NCBI GenBank assembly: GCA_013398275.1
Contig: VZSE01008388.1
Coordinates: forward strand, 528,153-592,152
DNA length: 64,000 nt
Reading direction: 5' to 3'
From: Promerops cafer
Lineage: Eukaryota > Chordata > Aves > Passeriformes > Nectariniidae
In this document: piece after piece, positions 12,079 to 23,800 of the stretch
How the letters are laid out: every line of letters starts with the position of its first letter
How positions within the stretch are numbered: the stretch's first letter is position 1
Notes under the pieces: generated by a model
What the model was told of the DNA's origin: nothing
Database searches by the model: none
Seen by the model: only the letters and a program-made list of their open reading frames with translations
Program-made: the position numbers and the translations under genes

Positions 12079-12430
12079 ATTTATTTCTATTATGTTTAGA
12101 GAAACAAGACTTTGTATACATATTTTGTAAGCAAAAGTATTCCATTAAAATACTCCTGACTAGCATTACAGATGTTTCCCTCCTCAATAAATAAAGCAAG
12201 CCAAATACTAGCAAACTTCATGGATGATAGGAGCAGAATACAAGTTTACCTAAAAGCTAATGTGTTTCTTCAGAAAGTCTACAGACCTTTTTTCAGTAGT
12301 CTCACAACCATTAGACTTTTCCTTTCCTTTTTCCTAATGCTTCCAAGTATAAGGTGACCATAACTCTGGTAGGGCTTCCTAGACTGACAACTGCCAGGGT
12401 TACTGTCAGGCCTTGCTATGCTAAAATATG

Positions 12431-12452
12431 TGCTCTTATGTTCATAAGAGCA
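12431..12452. repeat. 10-bp perfect inverted repeat
   Basis: TGCTCTTATG, a 2-base spacer (TT), then CATAAGAGCA. A third copy of CATAAGAGCA follows at about 12458. It could form a small hairpin. No function is implied. Confidence 0.8.
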
Positions 12453-13623
12453 TATTTCATAAGAGCACTCATTTTTCCTGGCTTCTCTAGCACACTTCAA
12501 GAGCATTCTCTCTCCCTCCACACCAGTGGCACCCTCTGTTCAGTTACTTTTAATTCCTACTTGTTTGAGCAGATGTTTTTTAGCTGCAACTTTATTCTGA
12601 CTCCCAAATTTGTCTCTTCTTTGTAATCTATTGCTCATGAGATGCCTTCTGCAATTCTGTCTAGAAATACTCATTTACCTTGGGCAGTGGGTAACTGTGG
12701 ATTTGTTCAGTGCTACATCTAAATTCACATGTTCATATCCTTCATTTTTAGACATGTTCTAAGTACAGAAATTTCTTATGGATTTTAATTCAAAATGCAA
12801 ACAAAGGAGTTCTCAATTTGACCTGTATATGGATATATAATGTCCAACATTATCCAAAAATCATAGATTCCAAACGGATAGATTTTTACTTTATTTACAT
12901 TGGATCGTTAAATACTATCTGTTATTTTCTACAGAAAATGATACTATTACATGTTTATAAAAAAATATTTACACAGAGAAAAACTTTACCTGTCTGTTTG
13001 TGAAGCTGCCATCACTTACAACATGAAAGAATTAGAATGATCAGGAGTACATTTTGCTTTGATACACTGTTCTTCCTAGTCCTATCAGTTTATGTTTTGC
13101 TTGTATCAATATGTACATCTACATAAGGTTTTATTACTTGTAGAAAAAACTTTGATTTATGGATAGTCCAGTTGTGTTCACTGAGACTATTTACAAATAC
13201 ATGGGCACCCTTGGAAAGTCAGAGAGTGTTAGTGAACACAAACAGGCATCAATTAGTTTTGCTGTTCATGAATTAAGTTTCAGCAATCTCATCTGGTAAG
13301 AGAAAATATGAAATTAAGAGACGTTCCTTACATTTTTTGCATCCATTGTTACTTAATATCAATAATGTCTGCGTGATGGTTTTTTTGTCTCCCATTTAAA
13401 GTAAGATTAGAATTTGGTAACATCCTACATTCCTTTTAAGCCTTAATCATACTACAGAATACAGAAAGGTATAAAAACACTCAGTGGTCATTGCAAAAGC
13501 TGAGGGGTTTTGCAGCTGCACATGATAACCAGCTGCCTTTTGTCCCCAGAGAAGGTATGGGATGCTGCTAGGTCTGTAAAGCAAACAGAATAGCTGGATG
13601 TTAAAGGGATACATGTAAAATAT

Positions 13624-13836
13624 TTAGTACTGATATAAAATAAACGAGGCTATCAGAAATCTTAGATTCATTGATTCATCAAACCATCTCTGCACTAATG
13701 AAACTCTCTTATTACTTGGCAGTCTTCCTTCACAATCTTTCAGCAGTAAAGATGCGTTATTTTGTAAATAGCATATCCGGTTCTGGAGCTCCATTTCACT
13801 ACAGACTATGGTGCTATGAGAGACATCTGCATCCAA
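13624..13836 (-). CDS. CATSPERE-like exon candidate
   Basis: The minus-strand frame includes DADVSHSTIVCSEMELQNRI, then CYLQNNASLLLKDCEGRLPS. It has a sequon (NAS) and several cysteines, and an acceptor-like ACTTTGGATGCAG. Donor unclear. It would be the most 5' of the minus-strand candidates apart from the unassigned frame at 17.0-17.5 kb. Confidence 0.28.
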   Translation of the reverse strand: MDADVSHSTIVCSEMELQNRICYLQNNASLLLKDCEGRLPSNKRVSLVQRWFDESMNLRFLIASFILYQY

Positions 13837-13848
13837 AGTATCACGAGT

Positions 13849-13897
13849 ATCAGATCACAAATTTATTTACAATGATCAGATCACAAATTTATTTACA
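13849..13897. repeat. 23-bp direct repeat, 26-bp period
   Basis: ATCAGATCACAAATTTATTT ACA occurs twice, with starts 26 bp apart. Confidence 0.9.
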
Positions 13898-14203
13898 CAG
13901 ACTTTATTTTTGTTTTACTCTGTAAGTCTCAGCAAATGGACAATTCAGTGTTGGTTTTGGTGAACTAAAATTATTTTAAAAATAACACACAAATGCTTAG
14001 CCCTTGTTAGCATGAGATATGGACAACAAAGAATGTATTTAGATTAAACCTTGAAAATTTAAGATTTCAGGGTCCTCTGAGAAAAAACTCACATTTCTTT
14101 TAAACTGAGAATATATCTACAGTTCAGCATTCCAATGACAGACAATCTACACCTCTGAGACTGACTGATTATAGCATTATTTATAAGTACACTGGACCAA
14201 ATT

Positions 14204-14240
14204 AAAAAAAAAAAAAGAGAGAGAGAAAAAGAAAAAGAAA
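14204..14240. repeat. A-rich / GA simple repeat
   Basis: A run of A is followed by GAGAGAGA and AAAAAG units. This is low-complexity sequence. Confidence 0.8.
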
Positions 14241-14274
14241 TAATAATTTGAGAGAAACTTGAGCCTAAAAGCAT

Positions 14275-16991
14275 GTAAAATATTCATAAAGCTTTTGGCT
14301 CAAGTTTTCTTACACGTATGTGAGACAACCTGGCTACTGTACAGTATCAGTGTCACTTTGGGGAACTACAAGACGACTGTCTCTAAACAGCTCTATAAAC
14401 AAGTCTCAGTGACAGGCAGCTGGCAGGGCACATTTCCCAGCCCCTGAGCTCTCTGAGAATGCCGAATGGGTCACTCTAGAGGCTGACACATCTTGATCAC
14501 CTGCCTTTAAGGTCACACTTTGCCCCATTCACCTGCTTAGTCTCATACTATCATGGCCCAAAACATCAGATAGGATTCAATTTGGTTGAATTTCTGTTGA
14601 TGCAGTAGCTTTTCCCACAGCCCTAGTTGCACTTTCAAGAGCTTGTGAACTCAGGGTGCTGTTTTCAAACAGATTAAGCCTGTGTAAACTGGGGCTACTG
14701 TGTTCCCCTCCCTTGAGCTGACACTTTTGCAATGACCCAGATAAGGGAACTATTCTAACAAAAAAACAGACCTAGGAAAAAGGCAATGCTTTCAGCGAAT
14801 TCAGTATCTTTCTTTGTCAAATATTGTGATGTTTTAAGGAATAAAAACAGATTTATACCTTCATTAGGGATTTTTTGTTTCTTTCTTTCCTATAGTGCTT
14901 CATTCTTTCTGACTCAGAGATACTTATTCTGAGAATTATACATCTATAAAGTCCTCAAAAAAAATTAATCACCCAATATCTTCCACATTTCCTTTCTATC
15001 AGACTTCCAATGGCTGATGCTGTTAGAGACTGAGACACAACACAGTGTCTTTGTACACACTTAACCTGTAACACTGAGGAACAGGGAACTTATTTACAGC
15101 TGCCTGGAAGGATAACCTGCTGCTCAAATGACAAATAGCAGTGAAATTCTCGGGGGAACACTGTAATAGAAGCTAACTTATATATGTCCTTTTTAATATT
15201 TTACATAAGTTCTTTAATATAGATCTATTTAAATTACAGTATCATACATACAGAAATCTTAATTTCATTTCTGCTCTGCAAAGACAGCAATGTTTGCTGT
15301 TCTTTTAGAGAAGAATGGAGTATGCAGACCTGAAGAACTCAAAATTGTTTTTTTTTTTAGTATTATTATATAAGATAGTTGTATTTGCCATGCAACTACA
15401 ATACAACAAATAATAATTTACAAATCTCATTTCCAGGCAAAGGATTTAGCTTTCCAACTTGCCAACCACAGTATTTTATTTTCCTGTCTATCTCCAGTCT
15501 TGTCAGCTGCTACCTCATTTACACTTGCATGTAAAAAATGTGCATCTGTAAATTCCTACTGAAATTTCAAAAATATCCTGTATTATCAGAGCTATTCTTC
15601 CACTGAATTCAAACTCTTGCTATTGTGGTGATGTTATGATTTTTTACCTTTTATCTTCTGCAGTACTTACATCAGGAGATTTCCACTCAATAAATGAAGT
15701 TCTTTCATATTCTAGATACACCTAACCAAAGGGCTGAAACACTTGCTAGTACATCCAAATATATAATTTGTGCTAACATACAAAAACATTACTTTGTAAT
15801 GTTCTTTATCTCATTTTTATCATGATGAAAAAAGACTAATAAATGTAACAAAAATAATTAAGGGAAATTTTAAATGGAAAAACTAATTTAAAAATAGTAA
15901 TAACAGGCAACAAGCAGGGATCAATTACATTAGCACACTGTTCAAATAAAATTATGTATGTCCTGACTGTATAATGATTCCTCTTCCTCCTAAGCTAAGC
16001 TGACAGCATTCTGGAGAGTTTGAAGTACTGCAGATGCCAGCCATGTCTTGCACAGTGATTCTTAGGCTTTTTTTGACTTTGACGTTTTCAACACCTAATA
16101 TTTTTTGTGAGTCACCGTACATCTTAACATTAACTTACAATAAGGAAATGATCTAAAGATGCTGAAAATAATCAGTAAGTAAAACTAACTTATCTTGTAA
16201 TGGATGTTTTAATGAGATTAGTGAAAAATTGCAAAATTTTATTCTTTAACACTGTTCTGTATGACACATGCAGATTAGCTAACCATGGCACACATGGCCC
16301 ACAGACTACTTTTCTGCAACCACTGTTTTAGTGGAGATAAGAACTCCCTGTAAAATATCTATGTATTACATCATTGTCACAGGCAGAACCAATTTTAACA
16401 GAAAACTCCTACCATAGGCCATGTACCCTGACATTTTCCTTGCCAAGGGTCATTTCTTTAATCTGTATCTTTTCTGAGACTCAGAAATTGCTTACAGTAG
16501 GAGAAACCGTATCAGAAAAGTATTAACATCACTCAGTAGTCCTTCAACACAATTAAGAAGTATCATTAAGGAGAAAGAAATAGCACACTCTGACCCATCA
16601 ACCATGAGCTAACAGTCCAGCTGGCCTTCTTGCTTGTTACAGCACTTTCCCGTCATTCATGCTCACTCTTCATTTTCTGAACTGCTGAAGTTCTTACCCA
16701 AATTCTCCTCTAAACTACTTGGTATGTGATTTTTAAAATGCATAATCAGAATATGTGGGATACTTCATTAGTCTAATTGAAAACACAGGGATATAACAAT
16801 TTCACATATATCTTTAAAACATCTGAATGAAATGCAGATCTCACATTGCTTCTCTTTAGTGTTTATCAAAAATTCCCGAGTCTCTTGCATTTATTGGATG
16901 GCAGGAAACGCAGTCAGATGAAAAGCCTGAATGTACCCAAAATAGAGTGAAATTTGTGATAAACGTAACTGCCTCAGTTCTTCTTATCCAG
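14275..16991. other. Non-coding stretch, nothing recognised
   Basis: AT-rich intergenic or intronic sequence with no frame above chance length and no recognised repeat. Confidence 0.6.
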
Positions 16992-17519
16992 TCAATAGCA
17001 CTGTAAACAATCCAGAAGACAATACAACCTGAGCTTTACCAGTGTACACTTCTTCCATGGGTTCAGTTTTACAAAGTCAATCACACATAGCATCTTCCTA
17101 ATGCCAAAAAGGCAGTCACATTCCTTCATTCCTTCAACAAACTCTTGCCATTTTGTGCCACCTCTAAATGCCCACCTGACCTCTCCCAGAGGAAATTCAG
17201 CTTGACCAAGTAGTGCAAAAAGCAAATACAGTCCATGTAGGGTAGAGGAAAACCCCAGTACAGTAGCACTCCATGTTCTTGCTGGTTTTCTTATACCAGA
17301 TAAGCCACAACAAGTGCAGTGCCTGTTTTTGATAAAGGGCATTAGACACCAGTTGTGTTTGTGCTTTGGTCCAAAGTTACCACGTTTTAGAATTATACCA
17401 TAAATAGAGTTAATGAATCTTGCCAATAAAGAATATTTAGTATCTTTTAGTATTAGAATGAAAGCCTCCATTTCTTTTGCAAAGAAAAGGGGATGGATGA
17501 TGGACCCACATAATACCAT
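16992..17519 (-). other. Unidentified 175-codon open frame
   Basis: The frame includes KHKHNWCLMPFIKNRHCTCC, then SATVLGFSSTLHGLYLLFAL. It is cysteine-rich with one hydrophobic stretch. It is long for AT-rich non-coding DNA, but I see no family motif, no repeat signature and no clear splice context. It may be chance. Confidence 0.2.
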
Positions 17520-19107
17520 ATATTACATAAAAATTCTAAACCTTGCAGTACCAACCAGTATTGATTAGCTTGATCTTCCTTAAATATTTATAGGTTTTCT
17601 GGAAATGAAGTGTTTATTGTTTTCTTCCCTAACAAGAAACCATACCAAAACATAATTTCAGAGCTCTCCTACACCAAATAAAAAGAGTAGAACAACAGAT
17701 TCCTGTGTCTGAGACTCTTTGGAAAGTGACATTACACTAACACCCCATTACTAGGACACTATGAACTAAAATTTATTTTGAGATCCAAGGTAATATTTGC
17801 TTTGGCAACGGTGATGTGTTAATATGATTCAGCTATACTGGAAAATCATATCCTGAAACAATCTTAACCGTTGCTTGAGGAGTCATGACATGATCTGTGG
17901 CCTCGGAAGTGAGTGCTCTAGAGCAAAGTTTGCCATTGTTTCAAGAAGACTGGAGAAAAATTACTTCAGCAGCTCCATGTGGCATTTAGTGACTTCCCAC
18001 AAGCTCTGTGTCGGCATACAGAAGTCATGACTGTATTTTTTTTTTTTTTTAGCAAAAGCAGACAAAATATGGACTATAAGGTACCTTTAAGGAATTATGC
18101 TCCTTGAATTGTATACACACAATTGCCTTCCTTCATTTGCAGTTGCTCAGTATCTTCGTTCCAAACTGACTACTTTGTCATAGCATCTGTTAGCACTGAC
18201 ATTCGGGATTTATGTATTTCCAGTTGTTTGAAATAAAAAAAAGTTCTCTGTCAATGTTGTATTTAATTATGCATTACATACCTCTCTAGCTTTACAAGAC
18301 ACAGCTAAACTGTTCTCCAGTGGCTTTTATAGATCTTCAACTTCTTGGCTGGAGTAAATCTGAAGGAGCGAAGAAGCAACTAAAATCAAACACTACAGCC
18401 TGCCAGACAGCTGCAGACTGTGACTGCTCAGTGACTCAGGTCTGTGAATAACTGTCTTGGCAATAATTATTAACATCATTCAGATTTTTATGCCTTTTTA
18501 ATAGCTACTTTACAGGAAAAAAAAAAATAGGAAAAAGAAAAAAGAAAGACGTCTTCCCTCGGGGTTGTTGGTTCTGTGAAGGAGGCAAGAATGAAAACAG
18601 CCACTGAGACAACAGTTCCACTTCTGAGTGTGCATGGTGAAGGCGTTTCTCTGCTATGGTTTTTTCCATTACTGGCTTTTTTTCCTCATAAATAAGCCTG
18701 GGGCCATGTTCCGGTGTCTCTGGAGAAAATGGCCTCTTATATTCAGCCTTCGTTCCCCAAACTTTAATTTATAGTCTTGTGATCATTAATCCAGCAAACC
18801 CAAGGGCTTAGGCAATGCTGTGATACACTGCACGCACGCGTGCAGCTTTGACACCCGCGGCAGGAGCCGCAGGTACCGCGGCAGCTGGAACCCCAAGCAA
18901 GGGTGACAGTAGCCACAGCCAACTCTGTGGGACGGGCACGGCATCGGTGCCCTGACGCCCTCTTCCCACGGCTGCCAGGCACAGGCGACATCCCGGCCCC
19001 GCCGCCCGCCATGGCCGCCCCGGCCCTGCCCCTCGGCCTCCCGCCGCCGCGGGGCCGCCTGGGGCAACCGCCAAGGCGCCGTCCTGCCGCAGGTGCGGCC
19101 CGCGGGT

Positions 19108-19126
19108 CCTACACACCCCAGCATGC
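19108..19126 (+). promoter_or_regulatory. ZNF143/STAF-like binding motif (forward)
   Basis: CCTACACACCCCAGCATGC agrees with the long ZNF143 consensus (ACTACA, three variable bases, CCCAGMATGC) at 15 of 19 positions. Three of the four differences fall in the variable middle. Confidence 0.6.
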
Positions 19127-19172
19127 TCCGCGCCCGGCTCCCCGCGTAGCCCCGCGCGGGGGGGGCCGCGCG

Positions 19173-19191
19173 TCGCGCTGGGTAATGTAGT
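19173..19191 (-). promoter_or_regulatory. ZNF143/STAF-like binding motif (reverse, copy 1)
   Basis: The minus strand reads ACTACATTACCCAGCGCGA. ACTACA and CCCAG are perfect and correctly spaced. The 3' GC part is weaker. Confidence 0.55.
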
Positions 19192-19210
19192 CGGAACTGG
19201 GAGGCGTAGT
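19192..19210 (-). promoter_or_regulatory. ZNF143/STAF-like binding motif (reverse, copy 2)
   Basis: The minus strand reads ACTACGCCTCCCAGTTCCG. ACTAC and TCCCAG are correctly spaced. It abuts copy 1 with no gap, so the two form a 19-bp head-to-tail pair. Confidence 0.5.
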
Positions 19211-19272
19211 GGGGGAGCGGGAGGGGAAAGAGCGGCCGGGAGAGGCGGTGGCCGCTCCCGTTTTCCACGCGA

Positions 19273-19857
19273 NNNNNNNNNNNNNNNNNNNNNNNNNNNN
19301 NNNNNNNNNNNNNNNNNNNNNNNNNNNNNNNNNNNNNNNNNNNNNNNNNNNNNNNNNNNNNNNNNNNNNNNNNNNNNNNNNNNNNNNNNNNNNNNNNNNN
19401 NNNNNNNNNNNNNNNNNNNNNNNNNNNNNNNNNNNNNNNNNNNNNNNNNNNNNNNNNNNNNNNNNNNNNNNNNNNNNNNNNNNNNNNNNNNNNNNNNNNN
19501 NNNNNNNNNNNNNNNNNNNNNNNNNNNNNNNNNNNNNNNNNNNNNNNNNNNNNNNNNNNNNNNNNNNNNNNNNNNNNNNNNNNNNNNNNNNNNNNNNNNN
19601 NNNNNNNNNNNNNNNNNNNNNNNNNNNNNNNNNNNNNNNNNNNNNNNNNNNNNNNNNNNNNNNNNNNNNNNNNNNNNNNNNNNNNNNNNNNNNNNNNNNN
19701 NNNNNNNNNNNNNNNNNNNNNNNNNNNNNNNNNNNNNNNNNNNNNNNNNNNNNNNNNNNNNNNNNNNNNNNNNNNNNNNNNNNNNNNNNNNNNNNNNNNN
19801 NNNNNNNNNNNNNNNNNNNNNNNNNNNNNNNNNNNNNNNNNNNNNNNNNNNNNNNNN
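19273..19857. other. Assembly gap (585 N) inside the CpG island, probably hiding ADSS2 exon 1
   Basis: The sequence is a run of N flanked by very GC-rich DNA. Human ADSS2 exon 1 codes for about 61 residues including the GDEGKGK P-loop. No such coding sequence is visible on either flank, and exon 2 starts in phase 0 after an expected CAG. The missing first exon therefore most simply lies here. Open frames that run through the N are artefacts. Confidence 0.85.
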
Positions 19858-20866
19858 TGCGGGGCAGCGGCGCCTTCCCTGGTGAGAGCCCCATGCCGGG
19901 CTTCGCAGCCCTCCCGCGCCTCCTTTGTCCCGGCGCCCGGGGAAGAAGAGGAGGAGGAAGGCGCCCTCCTCGCCGCCCAGAGCTGGCCCCCGGCAGGAGG
20001 AATGCGCCTGGGGTCGCGTCCTCCCTCCCCCTCAGGCCTCCCACTCTTTGTGTCCGGGGGGCGCCGGGAAGGGGCCGCGCTCGGCGGCTCCCCGGCAGCA
20101 TCGCCGCGGAGCCGAGGTCCCGCCCCGGCAGTGGCGGCTGGAGCCCTCGTGGGCCGCAGCGCCGGGAGCGGCGCGAAACCGACCGCGAGTTGCAGGATGC
20201 ACGTGGGGGATTCGTGTAGTCCGCCACAACTCGGTCGTCTTCAGCTAAAACTAGCTGGTAAATGACTTGCGTGCCCTTGCTACAAGATCGTTGTTGTGTC
20301 AATGGGGTCCCACATTTACTTGTTTATATATTTATATATTTTGTCCTCTCTACGGAGGCCTTATTCCAGCCAAAAAGAAAAAAAAAAAGCGAGTCTAGGC
20401 TGCAAGCAAAATGCTCTTAATGCCTACGTTAGAACAGATCTGAGATGTTTTTCTTAGCATCTCTAGTATAGTAATTCTGTAGAGCACTACACAGTGAGCT
20501 GAAGCTACGCGCGGTTTTCTTAAAGTTCAGAGATACATCAGCATAAAATGCCTGTAGCATGTGCGGGTTTCATGTAAGTGTTGTTACCTGCGTGCTTTTG
20601 TGGAATGCGCAAATTAAATTTGCTCTTAAATAAACATATTTTGGAAGCGCATACCATTCCCCAAAGAGTGCAAACGCTGAACGGTTGTTATCCAGTGAGA
20701 ACTGCACATAAATTGGTATTTTCAAAAACAAGGTAGTTGCAAAGCTTACAAGTCAATACCTTGAACTTCAGAGAATTAAATTTTGGAGTAAACAAATATA
20801 TTCTTAAGTAGCTCTTTTCACAAATTAAATATTTTTTCCACTTGTCTGTTTTTCGGTTTGGTGGGG

Positions 20867-20887
20867 TTTTTTTTGGGGGGGGGGGGG
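20867..20887. repeat. T8-G13 homopolymer junction
   Basis: Eight T run directly into thirteen G, in ADSS2 intron 1. The length is likely uncertain in the assembly, and the G run could contribute to a quadruplex. Confidence 0.85.
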
Positions 20888-23800
20888 TTAGTAATAAAAT
20901 CTGATGTGGCGCTGTGGTATGACTGCCTGACTTTGTAGCTCATAGAACAGAGTGACTCAGTTCCTCTTTTACGTCTTTGTTCTTGAAACTTGGAGGGCAC
21001 CTAGGTGAATGTGTATGTTTAATACTAAGCTTTGGAGGACAGACAAGAGAATTGGCAAACAGTGAATTCCTGTGTGCACGTGTCTTAATGTGCTTGTTAC
21101 TTGTTTTGAATCAGCTGGGTAAAAGATGGAGAAAAGGGAAAAATTTTGATGTTATCTCAAGCTAGAATTTCATGGCCATATCCCAAGCCATGAACTTCTG
21201 CCATTTCTAACAGCTTATTGCTCCTGATGAGGGAAGGAGTTTTACTTCCTCCTTTCTTCTCTTTTCTGTTGATGACTGAGTCTCCACCCATGCACTAGCT
21301 CTGGCATTTGAACACTTCTGTAAGTTGATTTACCTCATCAGAGTGGCAGGAAACTATTACTTGTTGGATTTACTTTCTACTGTTCTAGTAAATAAAACCG
21401 GATTTTATTGGTTCAAAGGACCTTGGTGAAAAGAAGGGTCCAGGACAGAGTAAGGACAAAGAATAATTTCTCAGAATGCAAGGAGAAAATAGGAATATTC
21501 TCCTTCAGTGGCACTGATAAAATAAATTTATTATTATTATTGAATATTCTTGCTAGGTATACAAGCATATTTGTGAACTTTTTGTTACTGCTGTAAATCA
21601 GTGTGACCCTTGTGCTTTTTGTAGTGGTACAAGTCCAGAAAGGAAGACAGTCACACACTTGGTGTGGCGCTTGCTAATATCAGCTTTCTGTAATTGGAGC
21701 TTCTGATTCTTATTTCACCGTTATACTCTTACTTATTCCAGGATGGTTCTTTCTGCTCATCATGCCACAGAGTTGCTAAAACGCTTGCTGCGGATGATGT
21801 CAAATATTTCCAGCATGCCCTTGTGGAAAATTTATTAGTTCAAGTGTTGGAGGCCTAGGAAAGTTGGTGTAGCAGGTCTGAGATGTCTTGGAAACTTGTG
21901 TTGTACTTGCAGTGAAACACTCTAGCGTTCTTCTCGCTGTCCTTTGTTCTGGGCAGATGCAGAGCATGGAAATGGTCCTGTCCCAGAAGGGAGATGTGAC
22001 TTATCACGTAGTTTACGATGCCTCTGGAGGCATTGTGAGAAGTTGTACTCTGAAATCTACAGCTGTATCTTCTTGTCTCTTAGGTAACATGTGTGCTGAT
22101 GACTCCAGTTTGATCAACTGTGGCATTTGGAACCAGGTGCTTACTTGGATGCAATTAGCTGAATGAGTGTGTCAGGAAATAAGTTGCATTAAGGCTCTAC
22201 TTCTAAATAGCACCCTCTAGAGTATTTTATCTTAGGTTTAGAGGTTGTGAAAAGCAGTCTTGTGCTCAGAGGAAGAGAATGGTATTTTCTTTTCAGAAGA
22301 CAGCTTTAGAATTTATCAGAGTTACTATTATGGTTTCAAAAACAACTGTTTAAAGAAGCTAAGCTAAAATTAAAATATGTCCAGGGGCTGCATGTATGCG
22401 CTTGAAACTGCACTGGCAACTGTGACAGTTTTGTGAAGATACTGCTAGTGCACAGGGTTCAGATACAATTAATACAAAGGTGTCTACATGACAGGTAAAG
22501 TATGGAGTTGTTCTTCCACTGTAAAATCTGAATTGCTCCTGGTGTACCTCTTGGAGGTTTCTGGTAAATTGATACCATGGATAAAACGAATACATTGGTG
22601 AGACTTTGCACTTAAACCTGTATCTTGTCTTCAGTGTATTAAAGAATGAAGTGTCTACCTGCTATCGTATAAATCATAGTTCAGACAGTAAAATAGAGCA
22701 AGAATTGATTTGAGGTTCAGGAATAATTGCCAGAAAAACTTTGGGTTTGTATTATTTGATTGATATAATTTCCTCTTAGTAAGCAGCTAGCCTTGACACC
22801 AGCAAACCTGGCAATTTTTAAGGTTACATTGTGTTTTGTGAATTCCACAGATAATGGAAAACTAAAGGAAAACGTTTATTGTTCCGATTAAGGACTTCCT
22901 ACCATTACAGAGTGCAGCCAAGTTAGGGAATTAATTACCAGAGTTTCATTTGTTAGTGGGAGTAATGTAAATGGCACATTAAAGCAAGCAAGTTATTTTA
23001 GATAATATTTTTTTCAAAACAAATACAGTACCAAAAGATGCTGTGTATCTCTTACATTTACAGCACCCCTCCACCCAATCTACCAGTGCTTACCATGCAG
23101 CAAAAAATGTAATATCTGCACTGATTCTGTTTTCTTTTACTCATTTCATCAACCAGTTTTTGGTCACTTCCTTTCCTGACTGTTGGAGGTAGTTGATTTA
23201 TTCAGAGAATATAATTCACAGAAGTGAGTAAGATTTCTAAGCTGTCACATTTTTTTAATGCCATATTCCCTGTGCTAAAGAATCCCATTTTCCTGCTTCT
23301 TTAGTTCTGTCCTGCATGTTGTTGCTACTTTGAAGCAGAATTGCAGCTTCTTACCAGATCATCTCTGTGATCTGCCTGCTGTGGGATTCTGCTCCTGAAC
23401 TGCTAATGCACAGGAATTGCAGTGTGTGGAGTCTTCATACTCCCTTTTCCTCTTCCACCCAACAGCAGTGTGTACAGCTGTGCCGCTGCTAATCGCCTGA
23501 TAATGTGGCAACTGTAGTGCAACACTAGAGAGTTTTCAGTGTGGAGATCCTTGGGGTTAAGCAGTTACCATCAATCAGCTGCTGACTGAAGTCCTCACAC
23601 CGATGCTGCCTGATACCTTCACTAGTCTTTATATGGCTACTTGTTTTAAAAAAATCGGAATTTTTTAAATCTTCCATTTGCCAACCCCACTGTTTTTCTA
23701 AATATTCTCATTTGAAAAATACTTAAGTCTGGAGCCTATGCAAGCCGTGCAGAATTAGGAATACCAGAATCAATACCTACAGCTGTTGGTGCTCGTTTTT

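Larger units (their letters stand above)
18830..20260. promoter_or_regulatory. CpG island with the ADSS2 promoter, probably bidirectional
   Basis: This block is rich in G, C and CpG, in sharp contrast to the AT-rich flanks, and it surrounds the gap. It lies between the + strand gene ADSS2 and minus-strand exon-like segments at 1-14 kb. The two genes of this pair are head to head in mammals. No TATA box is evident, and the ZNF143-like motifs at 19108-19210 suit a TATA-less CpG promoter. Start sites are not determined. Confidence 0.7.

Noticed and set aside
19858..19890. GCGCCTTCCCTG|GTGAGAG just after the gap as the exon 1 donor of ADSS2
   Set aside because: Exon 1 should end in a glutamine codon after CRC. 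CCTTCCCTG does not encode this, so the site is more likely intronic.
19109..20302. Very long open frames on both strands across the CpG island (397 and 336 codons)
   Set aside because: Most of their length is the N run read as open sequence, and the rest is GC-rich promoter DNA in which stop codons are rare.
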